From assembly GCA_022835595.1 (NCBI GenBank), contig BQUP01000003.1:564629-628628 (forward strand): a stretch of DNA of 64,000 nt, given 5' to 3'. The notes beneath the pieces are model-generated. The model was not told the DNA's origin and did no database searches. It worked only from the letters and a program-made list of their open reading frames with translations. Position 1 is the stretch's first letter; every line of letters begins with the position of its first letter. Source of the stretch: Cystobasidium ongulense (taxonomy: Eukaryota; Basidiomycota; Cystobasidiomycetes; Cystobasidiales; Cystobasidiaceae). This document shows positions 23,799 through 38,603 of this stretch, one piece after another. A program made the position numbers and the translations under genes.

Positions 23799-25573
23799 TT
23801 ACCACAAAGAAGTCCGCCGCGATGGATCTTTCCCTGTTGAGGTACTTTGTCCAGCTGAACTCCTGCCTACTGAACTTTTCAAGGCTGGATTACCCGCTGC
23901 TGGACTTGATGGTCTACTTGGGGGTTTAGAGTTGGAATTGGAGCGACGTAGGGATGGTTTACGAGTTATACCTCCTGATGAGGCTGATGATCTTATTTTT
24001 TGTGCTTGTGCAACCAGGTCCTGCAAGCAAAGACGAACGATAGATAGTCAACATGGCAAGTCAAGCTGGGGATCGTACAAGAAGGGACATGCCGACTTAC
24101 CGATATCATCGCATTGTAAGTCTGATTTTGACCCATTAGCGTTTCCTTCTGTTCCAATAACGCTGTCAAATGCTGGCTCGCTTCAATAGCGCTTGCCTGT
24201 AAATCATTGCGAAGTATCTCCAAGTCACCGATAGCTTTCATTGCCATATCCTCTTCTGACACGTGCGCCAATTGCTCGCATTTCTCTTTGTCCAACGGTG
24301 GAACAATGATTTGAGAATTCTGCCGGCTTGGAGAGCGCGATGGTGATGACGGAGAAGCGGGTGTGGAAGTGCTTCCGCCACGACCGAGACGGATAGGGGA
24401 TGTTGAACGGGAATTGGATCCACTTCGACGACCGTTTGACGTCGAAGCTATGGGATGCTTATCTTTCGTCGGGGAAGCAGCTGTCGTTCGTATCGACGGA
24501 AGACGCAAAGGCTGCATCTTCGTTGGTGGGGCGAACTAGCCAAAGAATCAAAAAAAGAATATCAGTTTATCATGCAGCGAGTGATTGCGAGAAGGTGTTG
24601 GTGTACATACATCGTCAAGATTGACTGGAATACCCTGCTCTCGCATAGCTTGAATCCGGATATGGCTTCTCTTCCATTCCCAAGGCTTGTAAGGAAAGGT
24701 ATTTGGGTTGGTATAATCCTCCAGTATTCGTTTCGCGCCTGGGTTGTTGCGAAGTATGATCTCTTCAGGATCCAGTGTTGTATCTATCTTGTCCCAAGCT
24801 TCTCGTCTCGCTGGCGAAGTATCAAGGCCATCGTATAGATTAGGATACACCTTTTGAAAGTGTCCGAGGATTGCAGAAGTGAGAGCCTCCTTATCTTGCC
24901 ATATACTTTCAAAATCTATGTTTGATGGCGGACCGAAATCATCTGCATCGGCTTCTGAAGGTGGAGGCGGGTTCGCCGGCAATGACGACGAGGACGGGCC
25001 AGCTTGAGCGTCGTTATTCTCATCACCTTGTAAAGCGAAAGATGCATCCTCTAATTCCGCGCCAGCCTCGTCAAACGCGCCAAAGTCATCATCGTCATCA
25101 TTTGGAGTCCCTCCCTCAGCTGGCTCTCCGAAATCACCAAAGCCATCATCGTCGTCGTCATCAAAGTCATCCAGTGGAGGTGCTGAGGATGTTCCTGATA
25201 TATCAAATGCGCTTGAAAATGTCGAAGGGCCCGCTATCGCGTGAGGACTGCCGAAGCCGCTGATGCTTTCTTGGAGATCCTGCTCTTCTGCCACAAAGCT
25301 GCCGTTCAAGCTCATCCTGCTTGTAGCTTCCACGAAGGCGTCTTCATTGCCTGCTTCTGCATCCGAGTCTGCGTTCCATGCTTCGCTATCGTCGGCCTGC
25401 TGGTCGTTTTTGTCGTTGTATTCGTCGCTGTCCACGTCCTTGCGTACTATGCTCCCAGTCGAGCTGGATGCTGGAAGTGGAGCTGCATCAGACTCTGGCG
25501 ACTCTGCCAGGACATTCTCCTTCTCCTCTAGCGGCGTCTGCGATGCCCATGGGTCATCTTCAGCGTACTCCAT
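23799..25573 (-). CDS. Aftiphilin/Laa2-like clathrin-adaptor accessory protein (tentative)
   Basis: Three exons. Exon 1 (ATG at 25571-25573, MEYAEDDPWAS) is acidic and disordered with repeated DDFDDDD, GFGDFGE and DDFGAFD motifs, the [DE]-x-F-G-x-F-x-[DE] type used to bind clathrin adaptor ear domains. It is followed by a folded segment (SIWQDKEALTSAILGHFQKV; PWEWKRSHIRIQAMREQGIP). Exon 2 is a Ser/Pro/Arg-rich stretch plus a helix (AMKAIGDLEILRNDLQASAI); exon 3 is a basic Ser-rich tail ending RRTSLW. Known fungal proteins of this layout bind AP-1 together with Laa1 in Golgi-endosome traffic. I infer that role from the motifs and layout; the precise family name is uncertain. It is divergent from NSP1, 120 bp apart. 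Confidence 0.7.
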
Positions 25574-25693
25574 CACCTTGCTGCGGTCGTTGTGTTAGTC
25601 TCCATGAAAGAGGTCAATCTTGCAATCCGAATTGTTGCTCTTCTTCTCTTGACGCGCATTCGGACTTGACTGAAAGTCGATAGAGTCAACAAT
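25574..25693. promoter_or_regulatory. 120-bp bidirectional promoter, Laa2-like / NSP1
   Basis: Only 120 bp separate the two divergent start codons, so one nucleosome-depleted region must serve both genes. No factor site was identified. Confidence 0.5.
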
Positions 25694-28077
25694 ATGGGTA
25701 TGTCGTGACAGCCTTTCAAGTAACTGTTCCCTGTATTGACCCATCTCTGTCATGCAGCCTTCAATTTTGGGAATAACAGTGGCCAGCCAGCGCAGAACAA
25801 GCCTGGCGGATTCAGCTTTGGAAACACGAGCACGACTCCTGCCGCGACTGGAGGAGCAGCAGGTGAGCGTGTAGCCCACCTATGGCGCTTTCATGATCCT
25901 GACGCGACACTCTGCAGCGCCAGCCAGCTCTGGCTTCTCGTTTGGCGGCTTTGGAGGCCATCAGCAGACGTCCAGCACGCCTGCAGCTGCATCTTCGACG
26001 CCATCGTTCAGCTTTGGAGGAGCGAGCAGCAACACAAACGCGAGTGCAGCTCCTGGCAATCCTTTTGGTCAGGCCTCTGCTGCTGCTGCACCCAACTCAG
26101 CAACACAGACTCCCGCTCCAAAGCCTGCTTTTAATCTGTTCGGTGGTGGTAGTAATAATGCTGCTGGATCAACTACGCCTGCAGGCACTCCTGCACCTTC
26201 AATGCCTTCTTTCGGCGGATTTGGACAAGCGAATGCAAGCAACAATACCGCATCAGCAACAGCTACCCCATCCTCGAACAATGCAATGCCTTCCTTCTCG
26301 TTTGGAGGCATGAGCAAACCAGCTGCTGGTACAGAGGGCTCCGCACCAGCTGCTAATGCTGGAAGTGCAGCTGGTGGCTTATTCTCCGGGCTAGGTGGAA
26401 ACAGTGCTGGATCCACAACGCCAGCCTCTAAACCACCTGCTTCTGGCTTCTCTTTCAGCAAACCAGCGGAGACTGTATCAGCGGCCACAACCGCCCCGCC
26501 TGCAGCTGCACCTGCGCCGGCTGCATCTGGGTTCTCATTCGGTGCGAAACCAGCCGAAAACAAGGATACTCCAACTGCCCCCGCTTCTTCTGGATTCTCA
26601 TTTGGTGCAAAGCCTGCGGAGAAAAAAGATACACCAGCCGCCGCAGCTCCAACAGCGGGCGGCTTCTCATTTGGTGCTAAACCAGCAGAACAGCCCAAGG
26701 ACGATGCAAGCAAGCCTTCTACACCTGCTGCTGCACCAGCATCTTTTTCAGGCTTCAAGCTAGGTGGTGGCGCTGCGCCTGCTTCTGGCACGAGCACTCC
26801 AGGTACGTCCTTGTGTCAAGTATACCCGTATTCGACTAATATAGTCTTGTCGCGTCATCATAGCTGCTACAGCTCCTGCTCCTGCAGCTGGTGGCTTTAG
26901 TTTTGGCGCACCGAAGCGGGCTGCTGAAAATACGGCCGAGAAGCCAGCGACAACAGGCGGATTTTCCTTTGGAAAACCAGCTACACCTCCTCCTCCTGCC
27001 ACTACAACAGCAACCCCTGCTCCTGCTGCTACAAGTACCTCGAACGCAACTCAGCCTGCACCCGCTGCCGAAGCAGCACCAGCACCAGCAAAGTCTGGTT
27101 TCTCATTCGGTGCACCAGCTGCCGCGTCTGCCACCCAACCTCAAACTCAAGCTTCTACATCTACCACTGCGGCACCAGCGCCGGCTGGTAGCTCACTTAC
27201 TACTTCTACTCAGAAGATCGCTGTGCCCATCCCATCCCTTCTAAAAGGAATGACCCTCGAAGACATTGTCAATCGTTGGTCAGGCGAACTCGATGAGCGG
27301 GTTCGAGAATTCACTCATCTAGCTGGCGAAGTCAAAGCATGGGATAGCGTTCTGCTCTCAAATGGCGAGGAGATTAGCAAGCTGTACAATGGTTTGCAAG
27401 CGCTCGATCCCATTTCTAATACAGTCAACGAATCGCTTGACTATGTCGAAAATCAACAGAAAGAGATGGAGGCCATATTAGATGCTTATGAGAGCCAACT
27501 GGACGAATTGCTACAAGGGCGTCAAGGATCGTCCTCCGCTTTGACACTCTCTGGTGCAGGATCGGGTAGCTCACCGAACGCAAATGCAGATCGTGAAAAG
27601 GCATATCAGCTTGCGGAATCATTGAATAATCAGCTCGATGACCTTTCAAGATCCCTCACCTCCCTTATCAACGAAGTAAATTCTTTATCCGGCTCTTCTT
27701 CGTCTGAATCGCAACAGCAACTTGGTGCCGATCCAGTTTCCGCCATTACTGCCATTTTGAACGCACACTTGGGCAGTCTTTCGTGGATCGAGAAGAACGT
27801 AGATACGCTCAACGATCAAGTTGGAGATTTGGAAGGAAGAGTGAAGACAGCTAGTAACGGGCGGTGGCCGGGTCTGACCTCGTCGCAATCTGGAAGAGCA
27901 GGTACCCCAAGCCGCCAATTTGGTTCGAGTGGTATTGGCCGCAATGGCTTCGGTACACCGCAACGTGCACTCATGAGCTCGCAAGGTACACCGAACGGTA
28001 GATCTGGTACACCAAGCAGGTTAGGACAAGGTTCGATAAGCCGCGGTAGTGTTTACGGCCGCAGCAATCTGCGATGA
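25694..28077 (+). CDS. NSP1: FG nucleoporin NSP1
   Basis: Central-channel nucleoporin; forms the Nsp1-Nup57-Nup49 and Nup82 complexes. Exon 1 is only ATGG (25694-25697); spliced to about 25762 it gives MAFNFGNNSGQPAQNKPGGF. About fourteen FG units follow, first spaced by Ser/Thr/Ala/Asn-rich linkers, then as FSFGAKPAE repeats with charged linkers (three copies at about 26525-26700), the type known for the Nsp1 FSFG region. The C-terminal Nsp1_C coiled coil begins IPSLLKGMTLEDIVNRWSGE and continues through LDPISNTVNESLDYVENQQK and LNAHLGSLSWIEKNVDTLND. The tail is Gly/Ser/Arg-rich and ends YGRSNLR. About 735 residues, four exons. Confidence 0.96.
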
Positions 28078-28375
28078 TTGTATTCTGTATGGTTAGTTTT
28101 AGCAGTAGCAATAATATAAAACAAACCATTTGATCGGACCTTGAGCTCTCCAAATGTCTACGTTTATGATTGCTCAGAAGGGCTTAGGTCTCTGACAGCG
28201 GCAATGCGAGCAACGTGAGGTCTGCTGTGAAAACCATCTAGTATTGCATTATAAAAGTTCGGCATACGGTTCACATCCACTGACAAAAGACCCAGACAAG
28301 AAGAAAGTGCAGAAAAGGTACAACAATACGGCAAGACTACAGCGCAGACCGGGACTACCGCAAAGATCCAGCAAC

Positions 28376-30774
28376 TTATCGGTGACTTGTCTTGCCCATA
28401 CCACGCTTGCCTGAGAAAAGATGCTTCGGCATTTTGGTACCAATATGCCTGTCGGACTCTCCTGCTTTGGCATGATGATTTGGTCCACGTGACGAAAGTC
28501 TGTGCAATTCGGTTGCCTTCTTTTGTTGTTCTGTGTCTCGCATACCGAGTGTCTTTCTGTTCTTGATAGGATGACGCTTGCCGTGAGCGGTAGTTTTTCC
28601 TCCTGCAGCAGCGATGGCTCTTCCTGTGATGGACTTCCTCTTCTTTGCACTCATGGCGCCATCTGTCTCCATATCATCATCATCAGATGAGACATCGGCC
28701 CATTTGGAACCAGAAGCGCCTGTGATGTCAGCAGTCTCGTCACCTTCTCCATCGTCGAGTTCCATTTCTTCAGCTTCGACATTGCGCTTTCTCTTTTCGC
28801 CAGCAGCCTGTGTCTTGAGGGAAACGCCTCTTGCAAGAGCAAGTGCCTTTGCTCTTTCTTCAAGCTTGGTAGGGTCAATACCAGCCATTCGTAGTTCCTT
28901 AGTCATATCATCAAAGTTTCTATTTCCAAGCTTAGGTCTAGGAATAGACGCTCTATTCTGTTTCTTGTCCTTGAGACGATTTCTATCCTTGATTTCTGTC
29001 CTCTTGGAACGAATGACTTTGGCAATATCGCGAATAGCTTCTTCGTCACTTTCGTTGATCTCCTCGTCATCAAACTCGTCGGAATCATAGAAGCCTTCTT
29101 GCTCGAGTTTCTCTTCTTCAGCCTCAAGTGCATCGAGTCGGTCGAGAATATCAGGATCGATAAAGTCGGCAACGTTCTTGCCGTTCTGAATGTGTGGCAT
29201 TTTGTCATACTTCCACTCGTCGTCGGCAAGTAGATATATTTCTGAGCAAGAAGAGAGCGATGTTAGCAAAGTCGCATGCGAAGAGAAAAAAGAGTGATAA
29301 CATACTTTGCATGTCATGAGAGTAGACACCTGCACCACCGTTCTCCAATTCTAAGTCTCGCTCCAATCTGCGCTTAGGAAGATCATCCTCATCTCCACTG
29401 AAGGCATCATCGTCATTGGCAGCGTCAGCGGCAAGCTGAGCGACTCTTCTGGCCTTTTCTTCCTCTTGTCTCTTCAAGACAGCTTCAGGAATGAAAGCCT
29501 CTCTCTGTGAACGATCACGAGGAGCTGGCATAGCGACTCTAATACGGTTGGCGACGTTGTCCACTCGCTTCGTTTGTGATTTTTGTTCAACACGAGCATT
29601 GAGTAGGGCATCGCAAGCTTGGTTGCGGACATCCATGACTCCCTCTTCGGATAAGCATGAAAGCTGTACGATCTGAACGCCATCACTCTTGTTCTCGGTC
29701 TCAAACTCTTCAAGCATGGCTTTGCGAGCATAATCGAGCTCATCAGGTCGAGTGACATCAATCTTGTTGATGACAACAAAGACGGGCTTGTTGGCGAAAA
29801 GAGGTTTAATGGATGTGAAAAGTTTGATTTGAGCTTCGAGTGTGTATCCGCACTGTTCCGAGAGATCCATAAAGTACATGATGCAACTTCGAAGATGCGC
29901 AAGAGCTGTAATACTTTGCATTTCAATGGTGTTCATCTCTTCTAGAGGGTGGTCTAGAATTCCTGGTGTATCGACGACTTGCCACCGGAGGTACTTGTAG
30001 TCCATATGACCGACGAAGAGCGACTTGGTGGTGAAAGCATATGGCTGGACATCTACATCTGCACGAGTGACCTTGTTGATGAAGGAGGACTTGCCGACGT
30101 TGGGGTAGCCACAGATGAGGAGTGTACGTGTGGTAGGGTCGATAGCAGGGAGACGAGACATGTGCTGTCGGACCTGCTCGAGGTAGGCTAGAGGTTCCTT
30201 CTGTCTTCGCATGATGGTAGCCATACGACCGAGGGCTGCTCTCTTGAGCTGCTTGCATCGGTACAAACTGTCACCGAACTTGAGGAGACGGACATAATCT
30301 TTGCCTACACTGTCGATGAGATGCTTGCAGGTGTTGATCTGGCCGAGAGCGAGCTTGTAGTGATTCTTGTCGTAGAGGACGTTCAACAGACTTGACAAGA
30401 ATGGATGCAAGTTGTCGAGAATTGGAAACTCTTCCAAGATTTGCTGCAATTTCTCGCCGAATGCTTCCTGTGTGAATTTTACCTTGCGCATGTAGCTGGA
30501 GGATGGAGAGAGAGGGAGAGTTCAGTGAAAAGTACGGCGGGCACATGAGTACCACAGCAATACGCACAAGCTACGGATTCTGCTGATCTTGAAACCCTTG
30601 TGAATCTGAGTTGGGGTCTTTCGCTGCGTCTTGGAGAGTACAATGTCCAAAACTGCAGATTGGGCCACAGAGGTCAGCTCAACTCGCTTGAAAGCAGCAC
30701 AAACGCATCCACCCACAGTCAGCAGCCGTTGGAATCGGCGCAATGGACTTGAGAGCCCCTCTTGATGCAGACAT
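28376..30774 (-). CDS. NOG1: Nucleolar GTP-binding protein 1 (60S assembly GTPase)
   Basis: GTPase needed for maturation and export of pre-60S ribosomal subunits. ATG at 30772-30774: exon 1 gives [19 protein letters not shown], spliced to [20 protein letters not shown], then a third exon [20 protein letters not shown] motifs: G1 [10 protein letters not shown], switch I region [10 protein letters not shown]3 [10 protein letters not shown]4 [12 protein letters not shown] small exon junction near 29240/29305 restores [16 protein letters not shown], then [12 protein letters not shown]. The basic nuclear/nucleolar C-terminus ends [13 protein letters not shown]. All features match yeast Nog1. Divergent from a Cox14-like gene, 159 bp apart. 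Confidence 0.96.
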
Positions 30775-30933
30775 GGCTGTATGAAAATTCTGGTGCAGAG
30801 CAAAAGCAGCCGCTCAGGATTTTGCCACGATCAGGTTGTAGTGGAGGGAGGGCAATCGAGGAAGACATCGACAGCTCTTCTCTACCTGCATACGCATAGA
30901 AGTGTATACAACCAGCACATCAAACACACAACC

Positions 30934-31553
30934 ATGTCCGCTAAAACACGCATCGCAGATACCCTGCACAAGTCGCTCGTCACCGGTGGGTCGGATAGGT
31001 CACTGGAAGCAAGTGCCACTGCAGCAAGGCATCGCGGCAGTCTCGGTTCTCGGACAGTCAGAACACGGTGACCAGCATACCGTAGCGTAGAGCTATGCGT
31101 CTGGTACTATAGTCTACTTGCAAGAACTACCGGAAGCCGGAGACTGCTGTGTGCTGCGTGGCATTGCCGTGTACCTCTATCGATGGCAGAGCTTGGGAAT
31201 CTTATGCACTCTGCTTTCTTCATCAGTGCTACTCGGAATTACCGTCGCTGGACTGGTCGACGTCGCCTTCTTACATCGTTCAATCAGTGAGTGACACTAG
31301 TAAAGGAGGCCTAGCGTATACTCTCGACACTGATAAAATGCATTCTTACAGTGGCATCTGGAAAGGAAGCTCTGGCTGCTAAAGAGCTGGTGCGATTCGT
31401 CTTTACCTTTCCATGTACGCCTTATTTAGCTGACTTAAGTACGTAATTGTCTCACAGGAGGATCTACGCTTGCTCCGAGAGTCAGATGGTACAAGCCAAA
31501 CTATGCCTTTCCCGCAAGGAACCGACCTCCGCCCAACCCAGGCTCAGCGATGA
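30934..31553 (+). CDS. Small single-pass mitochondrial protein, Cox14-like (81 aa, four exons)
   Basis: Exons 30934-30985, 31227-31286, 31352-31389 and 31458-31553 join in frame (52+60+38+96 nt) into 81 residues. The start context is good (accATGt) and every junction is GT-AG. The product begins MSAKTRIADTLHKSLVT, runs into a hydrophobic helix (VLLGITVAGLVDVAFL), then a short charged tail ending RPTQAQR. The sequence R-[IV]-[AT]-D-x-x-H-[KR] just before a single membrane helix is the pattern known from fungal Cox14, which holds new Cox1 in its assembly intermediate. Assignment is by this pattern alone. The first intron (241 nt) is long for this window. No single exon would reveal the gene. 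Confidence 0.65.
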
Positions 31554-31919
31554 ACAAGGCCCAATCAACAGGATCTTACTCTTTATCGACTTCATTGTAG
31601 CATATGCGCCACCTCTCGTTCTTCGTCAATATAGCAACCATTCTTCGAGTAGTAAAATTACGACTGACACTGCAATGCTACATCATAACGCTCGAAAAGA
31701 CAATGCTTACATACCAAGCAGACATGCTTAAGAGGATGATAAGCAAGTGGACAAATGTCTAGCGGTGTCTGGTGTTAACGCAGGGGTAGGCTATACTGTA
31801 GTCCACTAAGCCTATTAAGCTGTGAGAGCGTAAACCCGCACGGATCGTCGTTCGCGCACGCTCGGGAAGCTCCGTGTAGACTGTCGTATTGTTTATCTGC
31901 CGCACAGCTTGGAGCGGCG
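31554..31919. other. Convergent 3' intergenic region
   Basis: 366 bp between the stop of the Cox14-like gene (+) and the stop of the flavin-binding protein gene (-). It should carry two terminators. Nothing else seen. Confidence 0.4.
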
Positions 31920-32909
31920 CTACGAGGATTTCGGTTCACTTTTCCAGTAGTCTTTTGGCTCCAAGACAGTGTTGTACTCCGTCGGCTGCGGCTTGCCGTG
32001 GCTGTAGTTAATAGGTATAACTCCAGCCCAAACTTTGCTGCGCAACTCTTCATTGCCGATATCCTGTTATATGCAAACGAAGCCCGTAGTGTGAGTAATT
32101 GGCCAACGATAGAGCTACTGTCTCGTTACTTACCGAAGGATAATCGCCTGGTCCGGCATCGCGTCGTTTGGCACTTGCAGCATCGATGCGCATCTTAATG
32201 AAACCGACCTCGTACGTTTCGGTATCGTTAGGTTGACGCACTTCTTCCCATCGACCAGGTACTACACAACAGGATCAGCAATGATAGTACTGCTCATCCT
32301 TATGTGGTTTGTGAAGTACCGATATGGTTGACAATCTTCTCCGAGAGTATCCGCTTGGTGACTAGATCACGCTTGTCGACTGGTTCATCAGCGTAGCCGT
32401 GCACCACTGCGGACAGGTAGTTGTATGAGTGCGCTTTCGCAGATAGACCTAGGACACGAGCGTGAACTTGGGTGGCGGAAACGACTAATCGTGTATTAGG
32501 TTTGGAACAATGCTTGATGAAACGTCCGTTCTGATATCCTGTTCACGCCGTAAATAGGTGAGCAAAGTTAGACTAAAGAGATATAGGAGAAAAGGGTAAA
32601 GCGCACCGTGTAGTAGCACATATGGACCTTCTTCATCTTCCTCAACTTGTCCATTCATTGGAATTATCGACGGCAGCCCTTCTTCATCGATGAACGCTAC
32701 ATTGACCACTAGAGCAGAGTTGATGACACCATGAATGGTTTCCTTGTCATATATAGCTCTAGATTTGAGTCGACCTGTGGTGTTTATTTTTTGCAGTAAT
32801 GCAGTTCAATTAGTACCAACACAGTATTCATATACGAAACGGGGAATTGTAAAGTACCTCCCACTGTACTATACGAAGTCTTCTCGTATTCTGTATCTGT
32901 AGATGCCAT
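31920..32909 (-). CDS. FMN-binding split-barrel protein (pyridoxamine 5'-phosphate oxidase-related)
   Basis: ATG at 32907-32909. Spliced N-terminus: MASTDTEYEKTSYSTVGGRL, then KSRAIYDKETIHGVINSALV, the opening of the NimA/COG3467 flavin-nucleotide-binding family. Further: VNVAFIDEEGLPSIIPMNGQ, VLLHGYQNGRFIK, VSATQVHARVLGLSAKAHSY, NYLSAVVHGYADEP, and the C-terminal substrate-proximal WAGVIPINYSHGKPQPTEY with the stop at 31920-31922. About five short introns. The family binds FMN in a split barrel; enzymatic activity of eukaryotic members is largely unassigned, and this may not be a true pyridoxamine phosphate oxidase. The downstream neighbour on the same strand (transcribed before it) is UPF0658. 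Confidence 0.85.
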
Positions 32910-33567
32910 GGCGAAAGTAACGAGTGGTTAGAGCAGAACCAAAGCTTGTCGAGGCCTGTCGAGTCAGTGAGTTGCAGTGGCGACTGGGCTGGCCCTCGGG
33001 CCGATTCTTTGATCGCAGCTGTCCGCTGTCAGAACGGCGTGCCAGCGGCACTCGTCTGGACTCGCGATACTTCTGTCACACCACACGAAGCACTTCTCTA
33101 GCACCGTATCTAGGTATGCACTTTTTCCCCTGTCGTTATAAGACAGCATGGTTATCAGGTCAACGGTACCTAAAAGTCGTTCAACGACTGTACATTTCCT
33201 GCGGTATGGGTGACTGTGCAATATTATACATAGGGCCATGCCTTTCTCGACAGGTTCTCTTTGTACCGATACAGGGGTTTGGGTCGTGCTTCCGAGGCCA
33301 GACTCGTCCTTTCGTCGAATATCCGTTGCTGGAGATCAATCTATAGACATTCTATGCAGTGCCTTGGGATTCTGAGCGTACGTCTGCGGTATACATTGTG
33401 TATTAGTCGCATGTACCGAATCGCCATAGCGAGCAAGAATAAAATAAAACCCACGAGTTCATACTGTTGCTCTAATTTGAATTGCTTCAGCGATTCCAGA
33501 CTATTCGCTGATTCCTTCGGAGTATTATGACGGTTTACTGAATTGACGAATTAGAATGAAGGCATTT

Positions 33568-34955
33568 TTAGACTGTTATAGAATAGAACGTGTAGATTGC
33601 CCGCTTACGGTGCTGCTTCAGGCCTAGGCCGAAATTGCGAAGGGAACGGAGTGCAAAAACGAATGTGGCCACTAATAGCGCGAAAGAAAGTATGGCTGGA
33701 AACGAATAGAAGGACAGGTCAATCTCATCACGTTGAAATACCACCCAAGCCTTGTAGGGCAACTCACAGAACACAGTCAATGTCTTGTATACTAAGCGGT
33801 ACGCATCGCCCTTTTCTTGATAGATACGGAAGACTTTGAAGAGGAAATAGGCAGCTGCGCCGACGCATGTGCCTAGAACAGCATACATGAGCAGCTTATT
33901 TTCTTTCCTGACTGCCAAATAAGCAAGTGATAGGAGTAGTATCGATATTGGAGCGGCTGCTAGTGTGAGGTATCGCTTAAAGTATACATAGTTTATACGT
34001 AAGCGATGTCTGCTGGGAGCGCGCTCACGTCGACTCACCTCTATGTCCGATTGATCCAGGACAAGCAAAACAAATTGGAGGGAAAAAGAAATGAAGAAGA
34101 ATGCATCGAATTTGAGCAGACAGATGAAGACTTGGTAGTTGAGATATACTCTCTACGGTAGTTTGAGCGAAGATCAGCTTACATCTCCTATAACATACAG
34201 GGATTATGCTCCTACCTTCATAATTCTGTCAGCACCCAATCTCTTAAAGACCTCCCAACCCATGAGACGGTATATATGCCAACTAAGATAACAATACGCC
34301 AGTCCAGCAACAGATATGATTCCAGGAATAATAGCGACCAGAACAAGTGAGATCTCGTCCAGCGTATGATCGTCTAATTCGTTGAAAGCTGATTTTATTT
34401 CACTGATTTGAATGATAGCGTAGATGAGAAAGGCAAAGTTGAAGATTGTAAGGCCGAAAATCTGTAGAACAGAAGGCGGCACGACAATTGTGTGCTTAGT
34501 ATCAAACGCCATTGTAGACGACCTGAAGGTCACGTGACGTTCATTCAAACGCGACTTACCTGAATGACATTTCGGTTATAGATGGCTTCCCAAGCGAGGC
34601 CAAGCTGGAACAAGCTGCAGAGACGGAGAAGAGCATCAGGAAATAACGACGGCATAGGTGTTGCGACTTTCTACTTACTGAGCGAGAACAAAGATACCCA
34701 GATACACAGGTAGTGCAGCCCTTTCGTCTGGACTATCTTTTTTCAGCAGCTCAGAGAAGAACTCGAACTTGGCGAGAAGGTATGATTCTATAGAGAAGCA
34801 TCAACTCAGTGAGGGAACTAGCCACTTTTTCTGATGAGGGCAATTACCTATGGCGATGTCACCTGCTGCCTCGGCAAGCACGACCAGCAAGTAGGCGCGG
34901 AGGTGCCAGCTGGACGGCCAGAGGTCTGCAAGGCGCAGACGGTCCTTGTCTATCA
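33568..34955 (-). CDS. UPF0658 Golgi membrane protein
   Basis: Multi-pass protein of the fungal UPF0658 family (fission yeast member in the Golgi). Start ATG at 34953-34955 (MIDKDRLRLADLW). Membrane segments in order: HLRAYLLVVLAEAAGDIAIG; LPVYLGIFVLAQLFQLGLAW; VLQIFGLTIFNFAFLIYAII; ISLVLVAIIPGIISVAGLAY; FFFISFSLQFVLLVL; LAAAPISILLLSLAYLAV; LLMYAVLGTCVGAAAYFLF; FPAILSFALLVATFVFAL. Family landmarks include EIKSAFNELDD, AYCYLSWHIYRLMGWEVFKR and NFGLGLKQH near the C-terminus. About seven introns. The 3' end is unsure: either the frame reads through to a stop at 33568, or a GT-AG intron after LKQH adds an exon ending near 33342. Biochemical role unknown. Confidence 0.85.
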
Positions 34956-36043
34956 TAAGCAGTATATGGTAGTTCTTTTGAATATTCAAATCTTGCGGTG
35001 AGGTTGAGCTAATGTCGCTTGACCGAGGTCGCTTGCTGTGCCGGCTGTGCTACGAGCCTTGTGAATCTTCGCGAGTCTCATGCGACGGCGTAAAGCTACT
35101 GCGATGACTACGAGTGTGAGCCTCTCCGCTGCAGTGCTGCAGTATATATGCACAAGTATAGGAGACTGTCCCTGCACGATGTGTTGGATGCGTGCTTGTG
35201 TGCTTCTTGACTGGGTGGTTACACGGGCATAGCTATTTTGTGTTGGCCGACTACTACGAAGTCCTGGTGTTGCTGATTACGCAGGCGTTGGTGAAGCCTG
35301 GCGAAGGGTGCCAATGCACTCCAGATTGTGATGAGTGTGGTATATCTGGCTAGAGGGGATTCATGCCTACATGGGAAGACATCAAAGAGTGAGGTGGAAC
35401 ACCGACTGCATGCTGCTTTGCCTGCGACTCTTAGGCGAATGACAACTGCACCGCTTGCCGTAATAATTATCGCAACTAGGATTTTCCGTCACAGATTAGT
35501 GCGAGATATCGCATTGCACGGCGAAAGCAAACCTGCTAGCTTGACCTTTCGTATGATTGCTGGATGTTGCTTGTTGAAGATGCCCAGGTTGAATAACAGC
35601 TACAAGACTATGAGCGCTCTTTTGAAACAGGAGAATGCCGGAGAGTCAGACTTGTTCCCTCATACTCTAACTCTGGATTGAGATGCATCATGCATGCTTG
35701 CTTTCAATAACGACAGAGGCTGTCATTTCGCATACCGTCTTTGCCTGACGCTATCAACGCCACCGACTACACAAGGATGTTCATCGCTTCACCTTCGTGT
35801 TCAGAGCTGCTGTGGTTTGTATGTTGCTCTCCCATGTACACAAGCGTTCTCTGTACTACCAACCGCAACTTGCTGTGTCTAGCTCACTCTTGCCCTTCCT
35901 GCTCACGCCTCGTCTGGTCGGTTCTGACGAGCCCGTCACCATCATCTGCCTTCCTCGACCCGTCCAATACGCAGAAGCAAATACGACTCTCTTCCACCCA
36001 CGTCTGGCGTGTTCACGTTCAGCTATCGTCTCTAAACTTCACG
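34956..36043. promoter_or_regulatory. Long divergent intergenic region UPF0658 / VPS4
   Basis: About 1.1 kb between divergent start codons. A plus-strand frame of about 115 codons (35331-35681) has no recognisable motif, is not conserved-looking and has no splice partners, so I do not call it. The region 35880-36040 is pyrimidine-rich, typical of the 5' leader next to VPS4. Confidence 0.4.

Positions 36044-38603
<2,560 letters not shown>

Noticed and set aside
26069-26797. Long minus-strand frame opposite the NSP1 FG repeats
   Set aside because: Antisense shadow of the Ala/Pro/Ser-rich repeat codons; no independent features.
35331-35681. Plus-strand frame of about 115 codons in the UPF0658/VPS4 intergenic region
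   Set aside because: No domain, no membrane or targeting pattern, poor start context and no splice partners; likely chance.
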